Part shown: positions 24,217-39,500 of the stretch, piece by piece
Layout: every line of letters starts with the position of its first letter
Position numbering within the stretch: the stretch's first letter is position 1
Assembly: GCA_018292915.2 (NCBI GenBank)
Contig: JACVVK020000315.1
Location: 300,001-364,000, forward strand
DNA: 64,000 bases
Direction: 5' to 3'
Source: Batillaria attramentaria
Lineage: Eukaryota; Mollusca; Gastropoda; Batillariidae
Position numbers and translations under genes: made by a program
Notes under the pieces: model-generated
The model's database searches: none
What the model was told of the DNA's origin: nothing
What the model saw: the letters and a program-made list of their open reading frames with translations, nothing else

Positions 24217-27200
24217 GTGTCCAAACGATGTACATTGACATATAGCGTTGCCGATTTGCTATGCGTCAAACCACCGAGTTTAGTCCGACTGAATTCCTAG
24301 TAGCAGTTCCCGTTTCTTTATTGTCAAAGACGAAAATGAGGAGGATTAGCAACCACACCATACCTATCAAATATCCGCCTTAGTTCGCTCACACACACTG
24401 GCACACAAAGAAACACGTTCACACGCACTGACATATGCATGATAGGGTGTCTTGTGAAAACAATGGTCAGTGATTTGACAAGTGTAAAGGCTCGGACGTC
24501 GGAACTGGCGGATGAGGTGATCACCACCCGCATAGCTGCAGTTGTGTGTAGGGGGCGATGTGCTAATTGCCTCGTCTTTGTCCGCGGTCACGCGTGCACA
24601 GTAGCGGGTGGGCCACACAAATTTTTTTCCAAGTGTTTTTTCTTCCGCAGAACCTAACTTGTTTTAGGCGGAAACGGATTTCTAAAACACAGAAATTCAC
24701 GGAACCATGGAGAATTTGGACCCCTGATAATGGTATAAATACCAGTAAGCAAACAATCAGATACATTTGTAAGGTATTTGTAAGGTATTTGTAAGGTATT
24801 TGTAAGGTACTTTAAATCAGTTGTCAGAAGGCATGTCCACTCACCATATAGCCAATGGCTCGCAGTTCACTGTCAGAACAAGGCAGAAGGTCGAGGTATT
24901 TATAGCGATCAATCAGTAAGGCCGTCTCTTTCCCTTCAAACTCTTGCACCTGGACAACATAGTGGGCAGTAGTGAGTATCCTTCACATCAAACCACTCAT
25001 TATACTAAAAAAAAAAAAAAAAAAACCCAGCATTCACGGTCATACAGCAAATTATCTTAAATAACACAAGATTTAATGTGGAAAAATAGCAATAAACTGA
25101 GTGAAACTATTGGTCTGTTTGGCCTGTCAAATTATGGCAGCAAGCTGCAGATAAAAAGACTATGTGACAAACATCTGTTTGGCCTGTCAAATTATGGCAG
25201 CAAGCTGCAGATAAAAAGACTATGTGACAAACATCTGTTTGGCCTGTCAAATTATGGCAGCAAGCTGCAGATAAAAAGACTATGTGACAAACATCTGTTT
25301 GGCCTGTCAAATTATGGCAGCAAGCTGCAGATAAAAAGACTATGTGACAAACATCTGTTTGGCCTGTCAAATTATGGCAGCAAGCTGCAGATAAAAAGAC
25401 TATGTGACAAACATCTGTTTGGCCTGTCAAATTATGTCAGCAAGCTGCAGATAAAAAGACTATGTGACAAACATCTGTTTGGCCTGTCAAATTATGGCAG
25501 CAAGCTACAGATAAAAAGACTATGTGACAAACATCTGTTTGGCCTGTCAAATTATGGCAGCAAGCTACAGATAAAAAGACTATGTGACAAACATCTGTTT
25601 GGCCTGTCAAATTATGGCAGCAAGCTACAGATAAAAAGACTATGTGACAAACATCTGTTTGGCCTGTCAAATTATGGCAGCAAGCTACAGATAAAAAGAC
25701 TATGTGACAAACATCTGTTTGGCCTGTCAAATTATGGCAGCAAGCTGCAGATAAAAAGACTATGTGACAAACATCTGTTTGGCCTGTCAAATTATGGCAG
25801 CAAGCTGCAGATAAAAAGACTATGTGACAAACATCTGTTTGGCCTGTCAAATTATGGCAGCAAGCTACAGATAAAAAGACTATGTGACAAACATCTGTTT
25901 GGCCTGTCAAATTATGGCAGCAAGCTGCAGATAAAAAGACTATGTGACAAACATCTGTTTGGCCTGTCAAATTATGGCAGCAAGCTGCAGATAAAAAGAC
26001 TATGTGACAAACATCTGTTTGGCCTGTCAAATTATGGCAGCAAGCTACAGATAAAAAGACTATGTGACAAACATCTGTTTGGCCTGTCAAATTATGGCAG
26101 CAAGCTACAGATAAAAAGACTATGTGACAAACATCTGTTTGGCCTGTCAAATTATGGCAGCAAGCTACAGATAAAAAGACTATGTGACAAACATCTGTTT
26201 GGCCTGTCAAATTATGGCAGCAAGCTACAGATAAAAAGACTATGTGACAAACATCTGTTTGGCCTGTCAAATTATGGCAGCAAGCTACAGATAAAAAGAC
26301 TATGTGACAAACATCTGTTTGGCCTGTCAAATTATGGCAGCAAGCTGCAGATAAAAAGACTATGTGACAAACATCTGTTTGGCCTGTCAAATTATGGCAG
26401 CAAGCTGCAGATAAAAAGACTATGTGACAAACATCTGTTTGGCCTGTCAAATTATGGCAGCAAGCTACAGATAAAAAGACTATGTGACAAACATCTGTTT
26501 GGCCTGTCAAATTATGGCAGCAAGCTGCAGATAAAAAGACTATGTGACAAACATCTGTTTGGCCTGTCAAATTATGGCAGCAAGCTGCAGATAAAAAGAC
26601 TATGTGACAAACATCTGCACAACGTTCGGCACTGTCTGTAAGAAAAAACATGCTTTCTTTCTTCATCTGTGTACACTATAAAGGAGAAGACAGTGGGGAC
26701 AAACTTTGTGTACCTTCTCTATAGTCTGTGCCCGTCGTTTCTCAACCTTCACAATACTGGCCAGGTCGCCAACTTGTGACTCAAATGCCAAAAACCGGCT
26801 CCAGATGTCTCTAGGAAAACAAACAAACACAATGTGAGGTAATGGCAGTGAGTGCCTTAAAACATGTGGGATCTTCCTTATCTTCATAAATTGTGTCTAA
26901 CACAGCTAAGAAAAATGAGTCAAACAAGAAAGAAATTTCCCACTGAATCACCTGCACGCATGGACAGTACTGTAAAACATGGACCAGGAAAAGAATGAGA
27001 ATGGGCAACACTTCTTTTTTTTTTTTTTAAATCTGTGTTCAGATTTCACCAACATGATCAGCTGATGTGTGTTTCATATTTTCAGTCCGTTTATAAAAAG
27101 ACAAACATACGTGGATTTCTCTGGGGTGATATGTCCCGAGCTGAGGACGCGCTCAAACAGTACACGGGTATTGTTGTCCTCTGGAGAGAGAAAAAACAAA

Positions 27201-28489
27201 CACACAAACACAGTTACACAGGTCAGTGGAGGAGTGGTGACACTAGCATGCAGTGCATAATGATTGTGCTGCTGAAGTCATGCACAAACAATTCAACCTT
27301 AGCTTCTACACTGAAACACACAGAGACAGGCAGGCAGGCAGACAGACAGGCAAACAGTTTTGGGAGAGAGCAAGAGAGACAGACACAGACAGAGAAAGAG
27401 AATGAAACTTTATTTTCCAACAGTTGAAGATGGTTATCTTTGAGAGTATTTTTCACTCTTGATATGATATTCTACAGACTAATTGACTGAAAATACAAAA
27501 GAAATGAGAGACAGAGAGAGAGAGACAGAGAGAGAGACAGAGACAGACAGACAGACAGACAGAGACAGACAGACAGACCCAGGTAAAGAGAGAGAGAGAC
27601 ACTTACCATTGAGATGTGACATGAAGTCAATGTAGCAGAGAGCGTACTCTGGCGTGTCAGCATACCTCTTCAGCCCCAACTCAAAGATTTTCAGTGCTAT
27701 GCTTTTCTCCTGTGTCACAAACAACCCGTGAACCAAGGTCAAGGTCAATGTCAATGTCAAGGACGTTTTTCAATTGACATCACTCTCCTAGACAGTTACA
27801 TTTTATTGAAAATGCCGGTACAATAACATACAATGTACAAGTACTGAAGTATGGTGGAGCCCTAACTATACAACTACAAGCAGTGACACGGTTAGCTGAC
27901 CTTGCTACAGTAGTATTCCATGAGAGCGGCGGCCACGTAGACGTGGTACTTGCTGCGTTTGTCTTCTCGTGCACTCTTGAACACCAAGCGTGCTGACTTG
28001 ATGCCCTCCGCTCGCCGTGCAAACTTCATGTACTGGATGTAAGGCTGTAAACATTGGGTTTATGTTTATTGATCTGCAGTGAACATATTTTCTGTTTAAA
28101 AAAAAAAAAAAATCAAAATACAGAGGGAAAAATACTGGCTCTATCTGAACTATGTGTATCAGGTAAAATACGGTGACATGCAGGACAAAAACCAGATGAA
28201 ATCCCAGCTTATAAGAATTACTCTACTCTGTGACTACAAGCTATAAGAATTACTCTACTCTGTGACTACAAGCTATAAGAATTACTCTACTCTGTGACTA
28301 CAAGCTATAAGAATTACTCTACTCTGTGACTACAAGCTATAAGAATTACTCTACTCTGTGACTACAAGAATTATTCCTGAAACTGAATCACAGATTAGAA
28401 AAAGTCCAACTTACCAGGGTGGGATCCACATCTTCTCTTTCCACTAGTCTCTTGTAGATCTGGTGCACTTTGTCATGTTTCATACGCGT

Positions 28490-28552
<63 letters not shown>

Positions 28553-28567
28553 GACACACACAGACAG

Positions 28568-28600
<33 letters not shown>

Positions 28601-30536
28601 CAGTTATGAGGCCACACATCTTTCTTAACTCCTCAAACTCACCACAACTTACTAATCAACAAAATGTACAAAACTAGAATGACATGTGATTATAGATGTT
28701 GTACAATATTGTGAAGTCTGTAGCAAAGTCTCAGAGTTACCGGTAGATCAAGGGATCCAGAGAAACCCTAGTGCAAACATAGCAAGTCTGCTGATGAAGC
28801 CTTTCATTGGTAAGGTTGAATATATACACGACGTATCATGCGCAAAACTTACATACAGCCAGGTTTGAATGTAACTACGTACACGACGTGCCAAAACATG
28901 TAGCAAGCGTTGAATGTAAATATGTACACAACGTGCCAATACAGACATTTGGTTTCACCTTTACAATCCTACTCACTTCTTCAAAATCAGCGTAAGCAAA
29001 ATAGATGAGCATGTTGGATTTCATGAGACTACTGATGGCCCGCTCGTAGATGGCCGCTGCCTCGTCTGCAAACATCTTGCCAGCGTTCTGATCTCCCTTC
29101 TCAGTCAGGATCTTGCTGGACTGTTCCAGGTAGGATGCCGCTTCGTACCAAATGTCCGGGTGATGCCCAAGACACAGTAGACACTGCTCATAGGCAAACA
29201 TCACTGCACGCAAAAAACAAACTATATCACATGTCTCACGTCCTATTTGCACACAGATCTGACAGAGTATACAGAACAGTGGGTTTTAGTTTCAGGATGA
29301 CCGATGTACTCGCATCTAGGACTCATTTCTTACAACTGGCATTCTTAAACGCACCCACAAACAGTCCTCTCAACTCCCAGCAAAATAAACAGTACAAAAA
29401 TGCTAAACAGGTCTCCAAAACTATTGTTTCATCCAATTAAGTTGAGGATAAATTTTCGTTGGCTTGTCATTCTGAGAAAGAGACGTACTGGTGACATCAG
29501 CGGCCATACAGACAGCTCGTGACATGCATAACATACACACACGTGTAAACTGCTCAACCCTAACGTACATGCCATCTACAAGTTCACATTTACATTATAA
29601 AAGTACTGTCTACCAAGCACACACCTAAATCCTGTCCTAAAGACTGCATGCAGAACTACACAGAAAGACAGTATGTCTCAGTCTCACCTCTCTTTGTGAT
29701 GACGGCGTGGTCCTCTGTACGCAGCGGGTTCCCCTTCTCCCACGCAATGTACTTCTTCCACATGTCCACCTGATAATGCACAGTAACACTCACTTACTCA
29801 CAGTTACACTCACGTACTCACACTTACACTCAGTTATTCACAGTTACTCAGTAACTCACAGTTACACTCAGTTACTCACAGTAACACTCAGTTTCTCACA
29901 CTTACACTCAGGAGCTGACAGCTGCTTCCAACCACACACACACATACATGTGGGGTCTGACACAGTGATTGAAGCCTACTCATTCAGCCTGGCTCCACTT
30001 CCATTAACTATATATACATGTGCAGTTTGACACAGTGATTAAAGCCTACTCATTCAGCCTGGCTCCACTTCCATTAACTATATATATACATGTGCAGTTT
30101 GACACAGTGATTAAAGCCTACTCATTCAGTCGGGCTCCACTTCCATTAACTATATATACATGTGCAGTTTGACACAGTGATTAAAGCCTACTCATTCAGT
30201 CGGGCTCCACTTCCATCAACCACACACACACGTGGAGTCCGACACACTGATTCCCATAAGTCCCTGTCATATAGTGCGAGTCCCCTAAACTACTGTGTTC
30301 ATCTCTCACAGTGGAAATCAGGAAACCGCTCACCTGTTTGGATTCCTGGTACGTGTTCTGTGGGGGGATGGAGGGTGCTGTCTTATCCAGGCCGCGTGTT
30401 ACTGCCTCAAACTCCTTGGCCACGCGCCGTGCGTTCATGTAGTCTCGCCCTCGATCTTCCGTCATCTTCTTGGCGATCAAAGCATTGATGCTCTGTGGAA
30501 GATGAAGTTTGGCTGTATCAGTGTATTTGGCTGTAT

Positions 30537-30594
<58 letters not shown>

Positions 30595-32581
30595 GTGCGT
30601 GTGTGTGTGTGTGCGTGTGTGTGTGTAGTGCGCACTGAGTGCTCTCTTGGGCAGATTTTCTGAGCTATATAAGAACAATTTATCATTATTATTATTATTT
30701 GGCTGTATCAGTGTATTTGGCTGTATCAGTGTATGTGTATTTTGCAAATGTTTTGTGTCTATATACATATAGATCCATACACAGCTACAAAGCTTTCGTT
30801 CAGCTGTACTGCACTCCTTATTGTTAATCACAGCTAGCATTTTATCAGAAGTGGAGGTGGGGTAGCAGACAGGGTGCGTGCATGCGTGCGTGCATGTGCA
30901 TACAGGACAATAAACAACTTACGTTTTCATAGGCGCAGTAGTCCTTCCACAAAACCTCAATGTGGATCATGGGGTTGACAACACCGCGCTGGTACACTTT
31001 CCGTACAGCAGAAATTCTCTGATTCTCTGCATAGGATCCTACTGCCTCTCTGGTATAAACAATTAATTAAAGATAATTTCTCCGTTGCTGGTCTGAATAA
31101 TCAAGAAAACAGATTTTGGTTGTTGTTGTTTTGCAAGCTCAGGCGCACAGTGTACATGTTTTACCTGCTCATTCCATCCTGGTATTTTTATGTCCTCACA
31201 GGACGAACTTCGTCTAATGCTTACTAATGATAAAATGTACATGTTTTACCTGCTCATTCCATCCTGGTATTTTTATGTCCTCACAGGACGAACTTCGTCT
31301 CATGCTTACTAATGATAAAATGTAATCCAGCAGTGTACCTATGGAGCTGACACTTTGGGATGAACGTCACATACCATCATGAACAAGGTATAGTTGACTG
31401 ATGGGCACGACACAAAATTCTGACCCCTCCCCCTCCCCCCCTTTGACTGCTCACCGCATGTTACTTGACATGCCACCTAGAGCTAGGTACAGCACTGTAC
31501 TCACACAGACTTGAGGAAGTTGATGTAGTCGACCCAGATCTGATACGACATGATGTCCATACCAATCTTCTCCAGGGCAAAGTCGTACGCCTGCGCCATC
31601 TTCTCCCTGTAGGAGGGCAAGCTTCCCTTGGTTTCCTTGATGTAGCTGAGGTAGAGTTTCCACAGGTCGATGTTGAGAACCTTGATCAGGCATCTCTGGA
31701 ACAGCTGACACCAAACCACAAATTTGTTTCTTTACGTCAGTTTTTGACGTACATCGCAAGACGTGCATGTATTGTTCAGCTGTGCTACCGCACTAGTTAG
31801 ATAGTTCCTATACTTTCTTCCTGATCTCAAATGATCAATAGAGTTTGATGGTTACTTAAGCTGTGAGCTGACTTGTGCACGTATCCAGATTTCCCATACA
31901 TGGGACAGTAATACTTGAGTATTTGTATAGTATCATAGGCTGGTGCTTCACTTGGAGCCATGCGACTAAGTATTTGTATAGTATCATAGGCTGGTGCTCC
32001 ACTTGGAGCCATGTGACTAAGTATTTGTATAGTATCATAGGCTGGTGCTCCACTTGGAGCCATGCGACTAAGTATTTGTATAGTATCATAGGCTGGTGCT
32101 TCACTTGGAGCCATGGGACTAAGTTAGTAAGTATAGGCTGGTGACACTTCAGCACAAGACCTAAACTAAATCACAACTGTTAACTTTCATCAAGAAGCAT
32201 CTGTAGAGCTGGAAGTGTGTTATGTTGCTGCTGTCTATTTTTCCTACAATTCATCCTGGTGTGTGCTTACTGTTCTTGTGTAGTGTTCAATTATCTACTG
32301 ACACTGGAAAAGTGACACTTACCTTCTCAACCCGTTCATAGTTTTTTGCTTTCAACTGAAAGTTAAAAAAATGACAACAAAGATGTTAAGTTACAATCAA
32401 GACGTATTTATTGAAGTGCCAAATGCACACAGACAGACAAGAAAATACAAGAGCAACGCTCAAACCTGTGTAAGGCGACCAGCAAAGGGACCTTCTGTAC
32501 TGGTCACCTTGGACTGGTGGTCACCTTACTCAGAAAGCCAACTCAAGAAAAACAGTACCGCTCACATGTGCAGGCGCAAGC

Positions 32582-32616
<35 letters not shown>

Positions 32617-33521
32617 CACACATGACAGAATGGAACCTGAAGCAGTCCCAGGGCAGACATAGAGCTTGAGGTAACAACAGTTGACAGTAAACAAGCATGT
32701 CTGTACATCTGTGTCAAATTTGTTACGATTTATCACAGTGAACCGGCAAGCAATACAGTTCCATGTAGTCCAGGGTGTAACGTTAAAGTTAATCAATGAA
32801 CTTTTCATGTGAAGCCACTTTGATCTCTTTCCCAGTCGACTGTTAACACTGGAAGGAAGAGAAAGATTCTCCTGTCACTCTGAGCTATGATCTCTTTCCC
32901 AGTTGACTGTTAACACTGGAAGGAAGAGAAAGATTCTCCTGTCACTCTGAGCTATGATCTCTTTCCCAGTTGACTGTTAACACTGGAAGGAAGAGAAAGA
33001 TTCTCCTGTCACTCTGAGCTATGATCTCTTTCCCAGTCGACTGTTAACACTGGAAGGAAGAGAAAGATTCTCCTGTCACTCTGAGCTATGATCTCTTTCC
33101 CAGTCGACTGTTAACACTGGAAGGAAGAGAAAGATTCTCCTGTCACTCTGAGCTATACAATCAGACATCGCCACTATATTGCCTGTCGCTAAATGATGCA
33201 TTAGGTGTGTTTTTGAATTAAGACATTGACTGTCAGCGATGTCTGTGTCAGATTGTGTGAGTTTAGTTTTTGCCATCAAGTAAACAGCAATAGAGTGTCG
33301 CAATTTACACTTTTACTGAGACTTACTAAGTCTTATGAGCTGGCAGTCTGACAGAATATAGCAATACAGTAGTGTTTAAAAAATCAAAAAAAATCAGTGT
33401 CACTTTGTGGCACTGCTAAGAGCGACTTTTCACATGCAGGAGTGTGTGAAACATGTTAAATTTGGTTCCTGCACTGTGGTGTGTGTGTGTGTGTGTGTGT
33501 GCCTGCGCACGTGCCCATGTG

Positions 33522-33554
<33 letters not shown>

Positions 33555-36500
33555 GTACGTGTCACAATGTCTTGTCCTGTCCTGGTGTACATGCACATAC
33601 CAGCTGCAGAAAAGAATGATGTTTGCAATTGACAGTTAGTGGTCTGTAGATCAGTTCATGTGTTGAGTCCTTGTTTGCTCATCTACACGTTGGCTATCGT
33701 CACCTACCCTACACATGATGCACCTACACACAATATGGGGCAATCTTAGTTCTTTCACAAACATAATTTCCCCTTAAAACAACAACTAAAGAACCTGGAC
33801 ATTGCATACATGTGCATCTATTGTAAATACATCCACCGTTATAACTGTAGGAGCCACTGAAAATCTGTTGTGATGTACCAAGGTCTGTTACTGTGTTAGT
33901 GGATGCTACATGCAAGAAGATTACTAAATATAATTTACCAGCATCCGAAAAGCAGGAATACAGAAAGAAAAAAAAAATTTCAATGTAATCTTATTGACTT
34001 GTTTCATCCTATTTGAGCGAGGCTTGAAAATTCATCATTTGAAAAATTAAATTTAAAAATTACAAGATGTATCCCGCTTTGTTCATCCAGCAAGAAACAT
34101 GGCCTGACTTTAACATCTCCGTTTAACACATTACATCCCACTTCTACCGGTCCCACAGTGTGAACTATCCAATTTATTTTCTGGCTTAAATATAGCACAG
34201 GGTAGAGTATCTATGGAAATTCTATTGCATTCATGTATGTGTACAATGGTAGAAGCCTAGCACATGGAACAAACTACAACTCCATGTAATTGTTCACTGA
34301 TGTTGAAGTTTATTCACTGTAAGAACAACTCATCAGTTGATGCACAGTGTAATATTTGGAACAGACAATTATTTTACATTACAAATTCAAATTCAGAATA
34401 TTGACCCACTAGCAGATGTACCTGGCTTTGCCGAGAAATTGTGCGATGGGAAGTCACGGAACTGAACAATGGAGTTACTTCCTGTGGACCAGTAACCCAT
34501 GGGATTACATTAAGTGCTTTGAAAGTAAGTAGACAAAGTAATCTGTCGACTTTTTTTTAGATTTTTTTCCCTCACCAGAGTCATTCTGGGGTCCCCTTGG
34601 GTACAGCCACCAATTTTTATCATCATGTGAGAACTCTGAATCAGGTTTTATGGCAAATACACAGGCAGAGAGACAGGCACAGTGCATTTGAATACTTAGA
34701 AGCGAAGTGTAGATAATGTATAATTCCTACCAAAATAAATAAATCCAACAAAAGCTAGCGAACACTTTGGATCTGTCTAAACAAACCTCGGTTCAAACAG
34801 TGGCAAAAGCTCTTATTTAGTAGTTATTCATGTGTCACCTTTACTTTACACAGAGGCCAAGCACTGTACAAGGTATATGTATGCCAATGTTCCACTAAAC
34901 AAGTTTCTAGAACTTTCACCTAAACCTTTAGGCAATGGAGGAGATCTTTGTAAGTATATTAAACAGGTCTACCATCACTGTCACTGTGTCTAGTGTTTGT
35001 GGTCGCCATGGCCATGAAACAACAGGCGGGATCAGCAACTCTCTCTTACACAATTCACTTACAGTGTGTGTGTGTGGGGGGGGGGGGGGGGCACGCTGTG
35101 TGTGTGTGTGTGGGGGGGCGGGGGGGGCACGCTGTGTGTGTGGGGGGGGGGGGGGGGCACGCTGTGTGTGTGTGTGTGACCGTGTATGTGTATGTCAATG
35201 TATAATAATAATAATAATGAGTATTGTATAGGTGCTTTACCCAATTTCACGAATTGGCTCAAAGCGCCGCGAACTGAACCCAACACGCACGCTCACGTGA
35301 ATCACACGCATTCTTTCACACACTGGACATAAACACATTACAATCACGTGGTGCGAAGGGTCAGCTCAGCTATTTAAATTTCGAAAGTTAGAATTGCATG
35401 TATTTTTCAAATTTGGTGGGCTGAACATTTCCAAAGCAGTATGTGTGTTGTGCAGAGAAACCAAAGAATTCAGTGTCTGTGGGGTTATTTTCCCAGCAGT
35501 TTTTTCCTTGCCAAAATTTTACTTAATGAGAGACATGATAGTTTCATTCTGTTGTGAACCATATAGCTGACGGTGACAGTGTAACACTGCTTAGTTAGTG
35601 TAGTAGTGTATACATGTCCACGATCGTAAAGGACAAAGTGTGTTGCATTTAGTGACAGAGTGGCAAAACCACAAGTGCATGTCTGCTGCGATAGGGATGT
35701 CCACGGGCATGCTGCCCTGGAATTTGTGTAAAAATAAGATTAAACTCTGCAGTAAGACTAAACTCTGCAATAAGACTAAACTCTGCAGTAAGACTAAACT
35801 CTGCAGTAAGATTAAACTCTGCAATAAGACTAAACTCTGCAATAAGACTAAACTCTGCAGTAAGACTAAACTCTGCAGTAAGATTAAACTCTGCAATAAG
35901 ACTAAACTCTGCAATAAGACTAAACTCTGCAGTAAGACTAAACTCTGCAGTAAGACTAAACTCTGCAATAAGACTAAACTCTGCAGTAAGACTAAACTCT
36001 GCAATAAGACTAAACTCTGCAGTAAGATTAAACTCTGCAATAAGACTAAACTCTGCAGTAAGACTAAACTCTGCAATAAGACTAAACTCTGCAGTAAGAC
36101 TAAACTCTGCAGTAAGACTAAACTCTGCAGTAAGACTAAACTCTGCAGTAAGATTAAACTCTGCAGTAAGACTAAACTCTGCAATATGACTAAACTCTGC
36201 ACAATGTGGTGCATTTTGACATGATCTGAAGTGCTTCAGAGCAAAAAACACTTTCTCTGGGGGGAAAGTTTTACAATGAGACTACAATTTGTGCAGTCTG
36301 GTGCATTTTGGCATGATTTGAAGTGCTTCAGAGGAAACACTTTCGTTGGAGGAACACTTTAAAATCGGATTAAAATTTTTGCATTTTGACATGATTTTAA
36401 GCGCTTCAGAGGAGGAAAAACATCTTTAGCGGGGAGGAAAATTTTAAGCCAAAGGTAAAAATCCGTCGAAAGATGAGATTCTACATGTAATTTAAGCCCC

Positions 36501-39500
36501 GAGTACAGCACGTACACCTCACCTGTACTGGGTCAGGTGTGAATGACAGGTGTGTGTGGGATTGACACTAACCACAGTACAGTGATTACAAGTACTACGG
36601 GCTTGAAAGGGTCCCTGATGTGAAAGTAGGAAAAGTGGCTAGTACATGTAGCACCTAGTGATGTGACAAAGCGTGTTGCTAGGGGGGTCCAAGGGCATGC
36701 TCCTGTGGAATTTTTCTTTAATTGCAGTTTGACGCATTCTAGCATGATCTTCAGTAGTCAGAGGAGGAAATGTTCCAGAATGACATTAAAATCTGTTCAG
36801 TTTGGTGCATTTGGGTGGCCATTTTAAGCGCTTCAGGGGAGGAAACACTTTTGGGGGGAGGAGACTTTTTAGCCAAAGGTGGAAATCTTCCATTAAAGGT
36901 GGAAGCCCCAATGACTAGGTGAGGTGTGAATGATTATCTTGTCATGTCCGTGTGATACCGACACTTACCACAGTACACCACCACCTATTCCCACCAACCA
37001 TCACACGCACGACCCATACGCAAGACAAAAAAAAAAACAAAGGAACTCGAGATAACAGACTGCAAAACAAATACCCAGGCAGGAGTCATGTAAGATCATT
37101 TATTTTGAGTCTGATAGCTCAAAATGACATGACCCCAACAGTTTGTTCAGTGAAAATAGTAATGACCACACAGCATCAACCAAATATCCACCCATAATTA
37201 TATATATCATTTATAATGCAAAGAATGTATGGTAACTGAAAAAGACCCAAAGTCGCAAGTCAAGTCATCAATGCTCTTGCATTAATTACTAACAAACATA
37301 AATGTGACAACACAATAATGAAAAATTAATTCAGTACTAGAAAACGGCGGAACATTGCATAATGACACAGCAACGAACACAAAAAACCATACATACGTGT
37401 ACACAAATACCACTACCAGTACATGTAGTACTTACAGTAGACAACATGTACACACACACGACAGAACAGACAGAATAAGACAGAGACAGGGCTTACAATG
37501 GTCCACCATCACACTGGAGGAGGACAAGTGTGTAGTATTTAGTGACAAAGTTGCAAAGTCACTAACAGGCGTTACGCTAGGGCTGTCTGGGGCCATGCTC
37601 CCCCAAAATGTTTTTAAAAATTAAAATCTGAGCAAATTCTTGCATTTTAAGTGCCTCAGAGGAGGAAATTGTTTGGGTTTTTTTTGGGTTTTTTTTCAGA
37701 TGACAATTTTTTAGGAATTGACAAAAATCTGTGCAGTTTGGTGACTTTACACAGCGATCGTCAAATATGTCAGGACCATGGTGGCCATTCGGGCTACCGC
37801 CCTGAACAAAACTGGTAGCCCGAAAAAAATTCTGGAAGCCGGAGTGGCTGCTAGGTTCTGATTCATCTCAGAATTCCTGCTCGCCATTCGGGCTACCGCT
37901 ACCGGAGCTTTCACTCGCCCGACCGGTAAATTTGGTAGCGAAAGCGAGCGGGCGAGCGCATTTGACGATCGCTGTTTACATGCTTCAGAGGAGGAAACAT
38001 ACTTTTGGGGTTGAGGAAACTTTTTAGCCAAAGATGGAAATCCGCCAAAAGGTGAAAGATTTTAAGCCCTGAGAGAAGAAGGGTCCAACCAGAGAGGACA
38101 AAACTGGGAGAGGGGAGTGGGGTGGGGGTGGGGGACGCAAGGGAGTTGGGGTTGATCAGGCAGACATAAAACCTGGAGTGACTATATTATATCTATATGT
38201 ACATGATACCTTAATTATCTAGTGCAAATTGTCCGTGTCAGGTAAACTTAGGATGTACATTCAGCAGTTTCGGGGGGAAAACAAGACAAAACAGAACACT
38301 GCATTATTTATATCATAAACCAAAACTGCAGTGTTCTCTCAGTAGTTTCATGTAAATTTTCCTAAGTCATGTAAATTTTCCTAAGTCATGTAAATTTTCC
38401 AATGCCACTGACATTGTTTGATGTAATTCTCATTTCAGGCAGACACATGTATACAAGATTTTACGTGAAGGTATGCACTTACAGCAGCCAAATGACACAA
38501 TAATGTTGCAACCAAAATGTACATCTGAGGTTTAGCAGACACGGACGGAGTACTGATGGAGTCTACACGATTCAGGGAAGTACCAGTGAGTAAACGATGA
38601 GTTCTCCAACCCCAACACTCCGCTCTAAATCCATGTTTCATGCAAGTTTTTCACTTACACGAGAAACACTAGTGTGTAATGATAATAGTAATACTAATGG
38701 ATACTCATTTTGTCTAGTGAGTCCCAGGTTCCTAACTGGCTAGGGAAATCTATACTGTACCACCAAACTCTTAAAATCGGCGACTTGATTACTGCATGGA
38801 GTAGCAGACTGAGGAAACAGGTATCATTTATATGTGTGACAGATGAGGTAAAGTGATAGGCTACACAAACACGTCTCAGAAATTTCACACAGGGCATTTA
38901 TGTCTATTCAAATACTGCGGACATTACTCAACATCTGAACTCCTAAATACTACTTTTGCCAACACCCTTTAGACAGGAATTAACCCAGGCAGGTGAGAGC
39001 CCACTGTTGCATCTTTTTACAGAACTTTACATCTACGGTAGATGCCCCCGCCCTTCTTTTTGGGGGCTGGTGGTGGTGGTGGGGTGGGGCAGAATCAGAA
39101 CCGTGGCAAGTGAGAGAGAGCATTTCTCACGGAGGGAACAGACATCTAACTACAGTACCAGTGTATTACTGCTAACTATTATATATGTGTCTGGTCAATT
39201 TCTCACTCCCTGTACCTAACCAAGGAAATCTGCGCAAGTTTCGATGCCTACACTTTGAGCAGGTATACATGCACCTTGTGCTTTGTGAATACCCACATCT
39301 AGTACGCTGTGGTCAACAACTAGTGGTAGTGGTAGTGTTACTGATGGTAACACGCACAGGGAACCAAGTACACGTAACACTAACAGTAAGAACCTTCAGT
39401 CTTACACCAATAGTCACTCACTCACTCACACACACTCTGTCTCCAACTGCATGCTTCAATAACCAAAGTCATCCATGCACGACACACACAGCCATCCATG

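Noticed and set aside
25076..26641. 521-codon plus-strand and 409-codon minus-strand open frames
   Set aside because: Both are by-products of the 60 bp minisatellite inside a CSTF3 intron; all residues are a 20-aa repeat with no protein family.
35591..36251. Three repeat-rich open frames (KLCSKT, LLQSLV and AEFSLT repeats)
   Set aside because: An 18 bp array is open in several frames at once, as expected without coding constraint.
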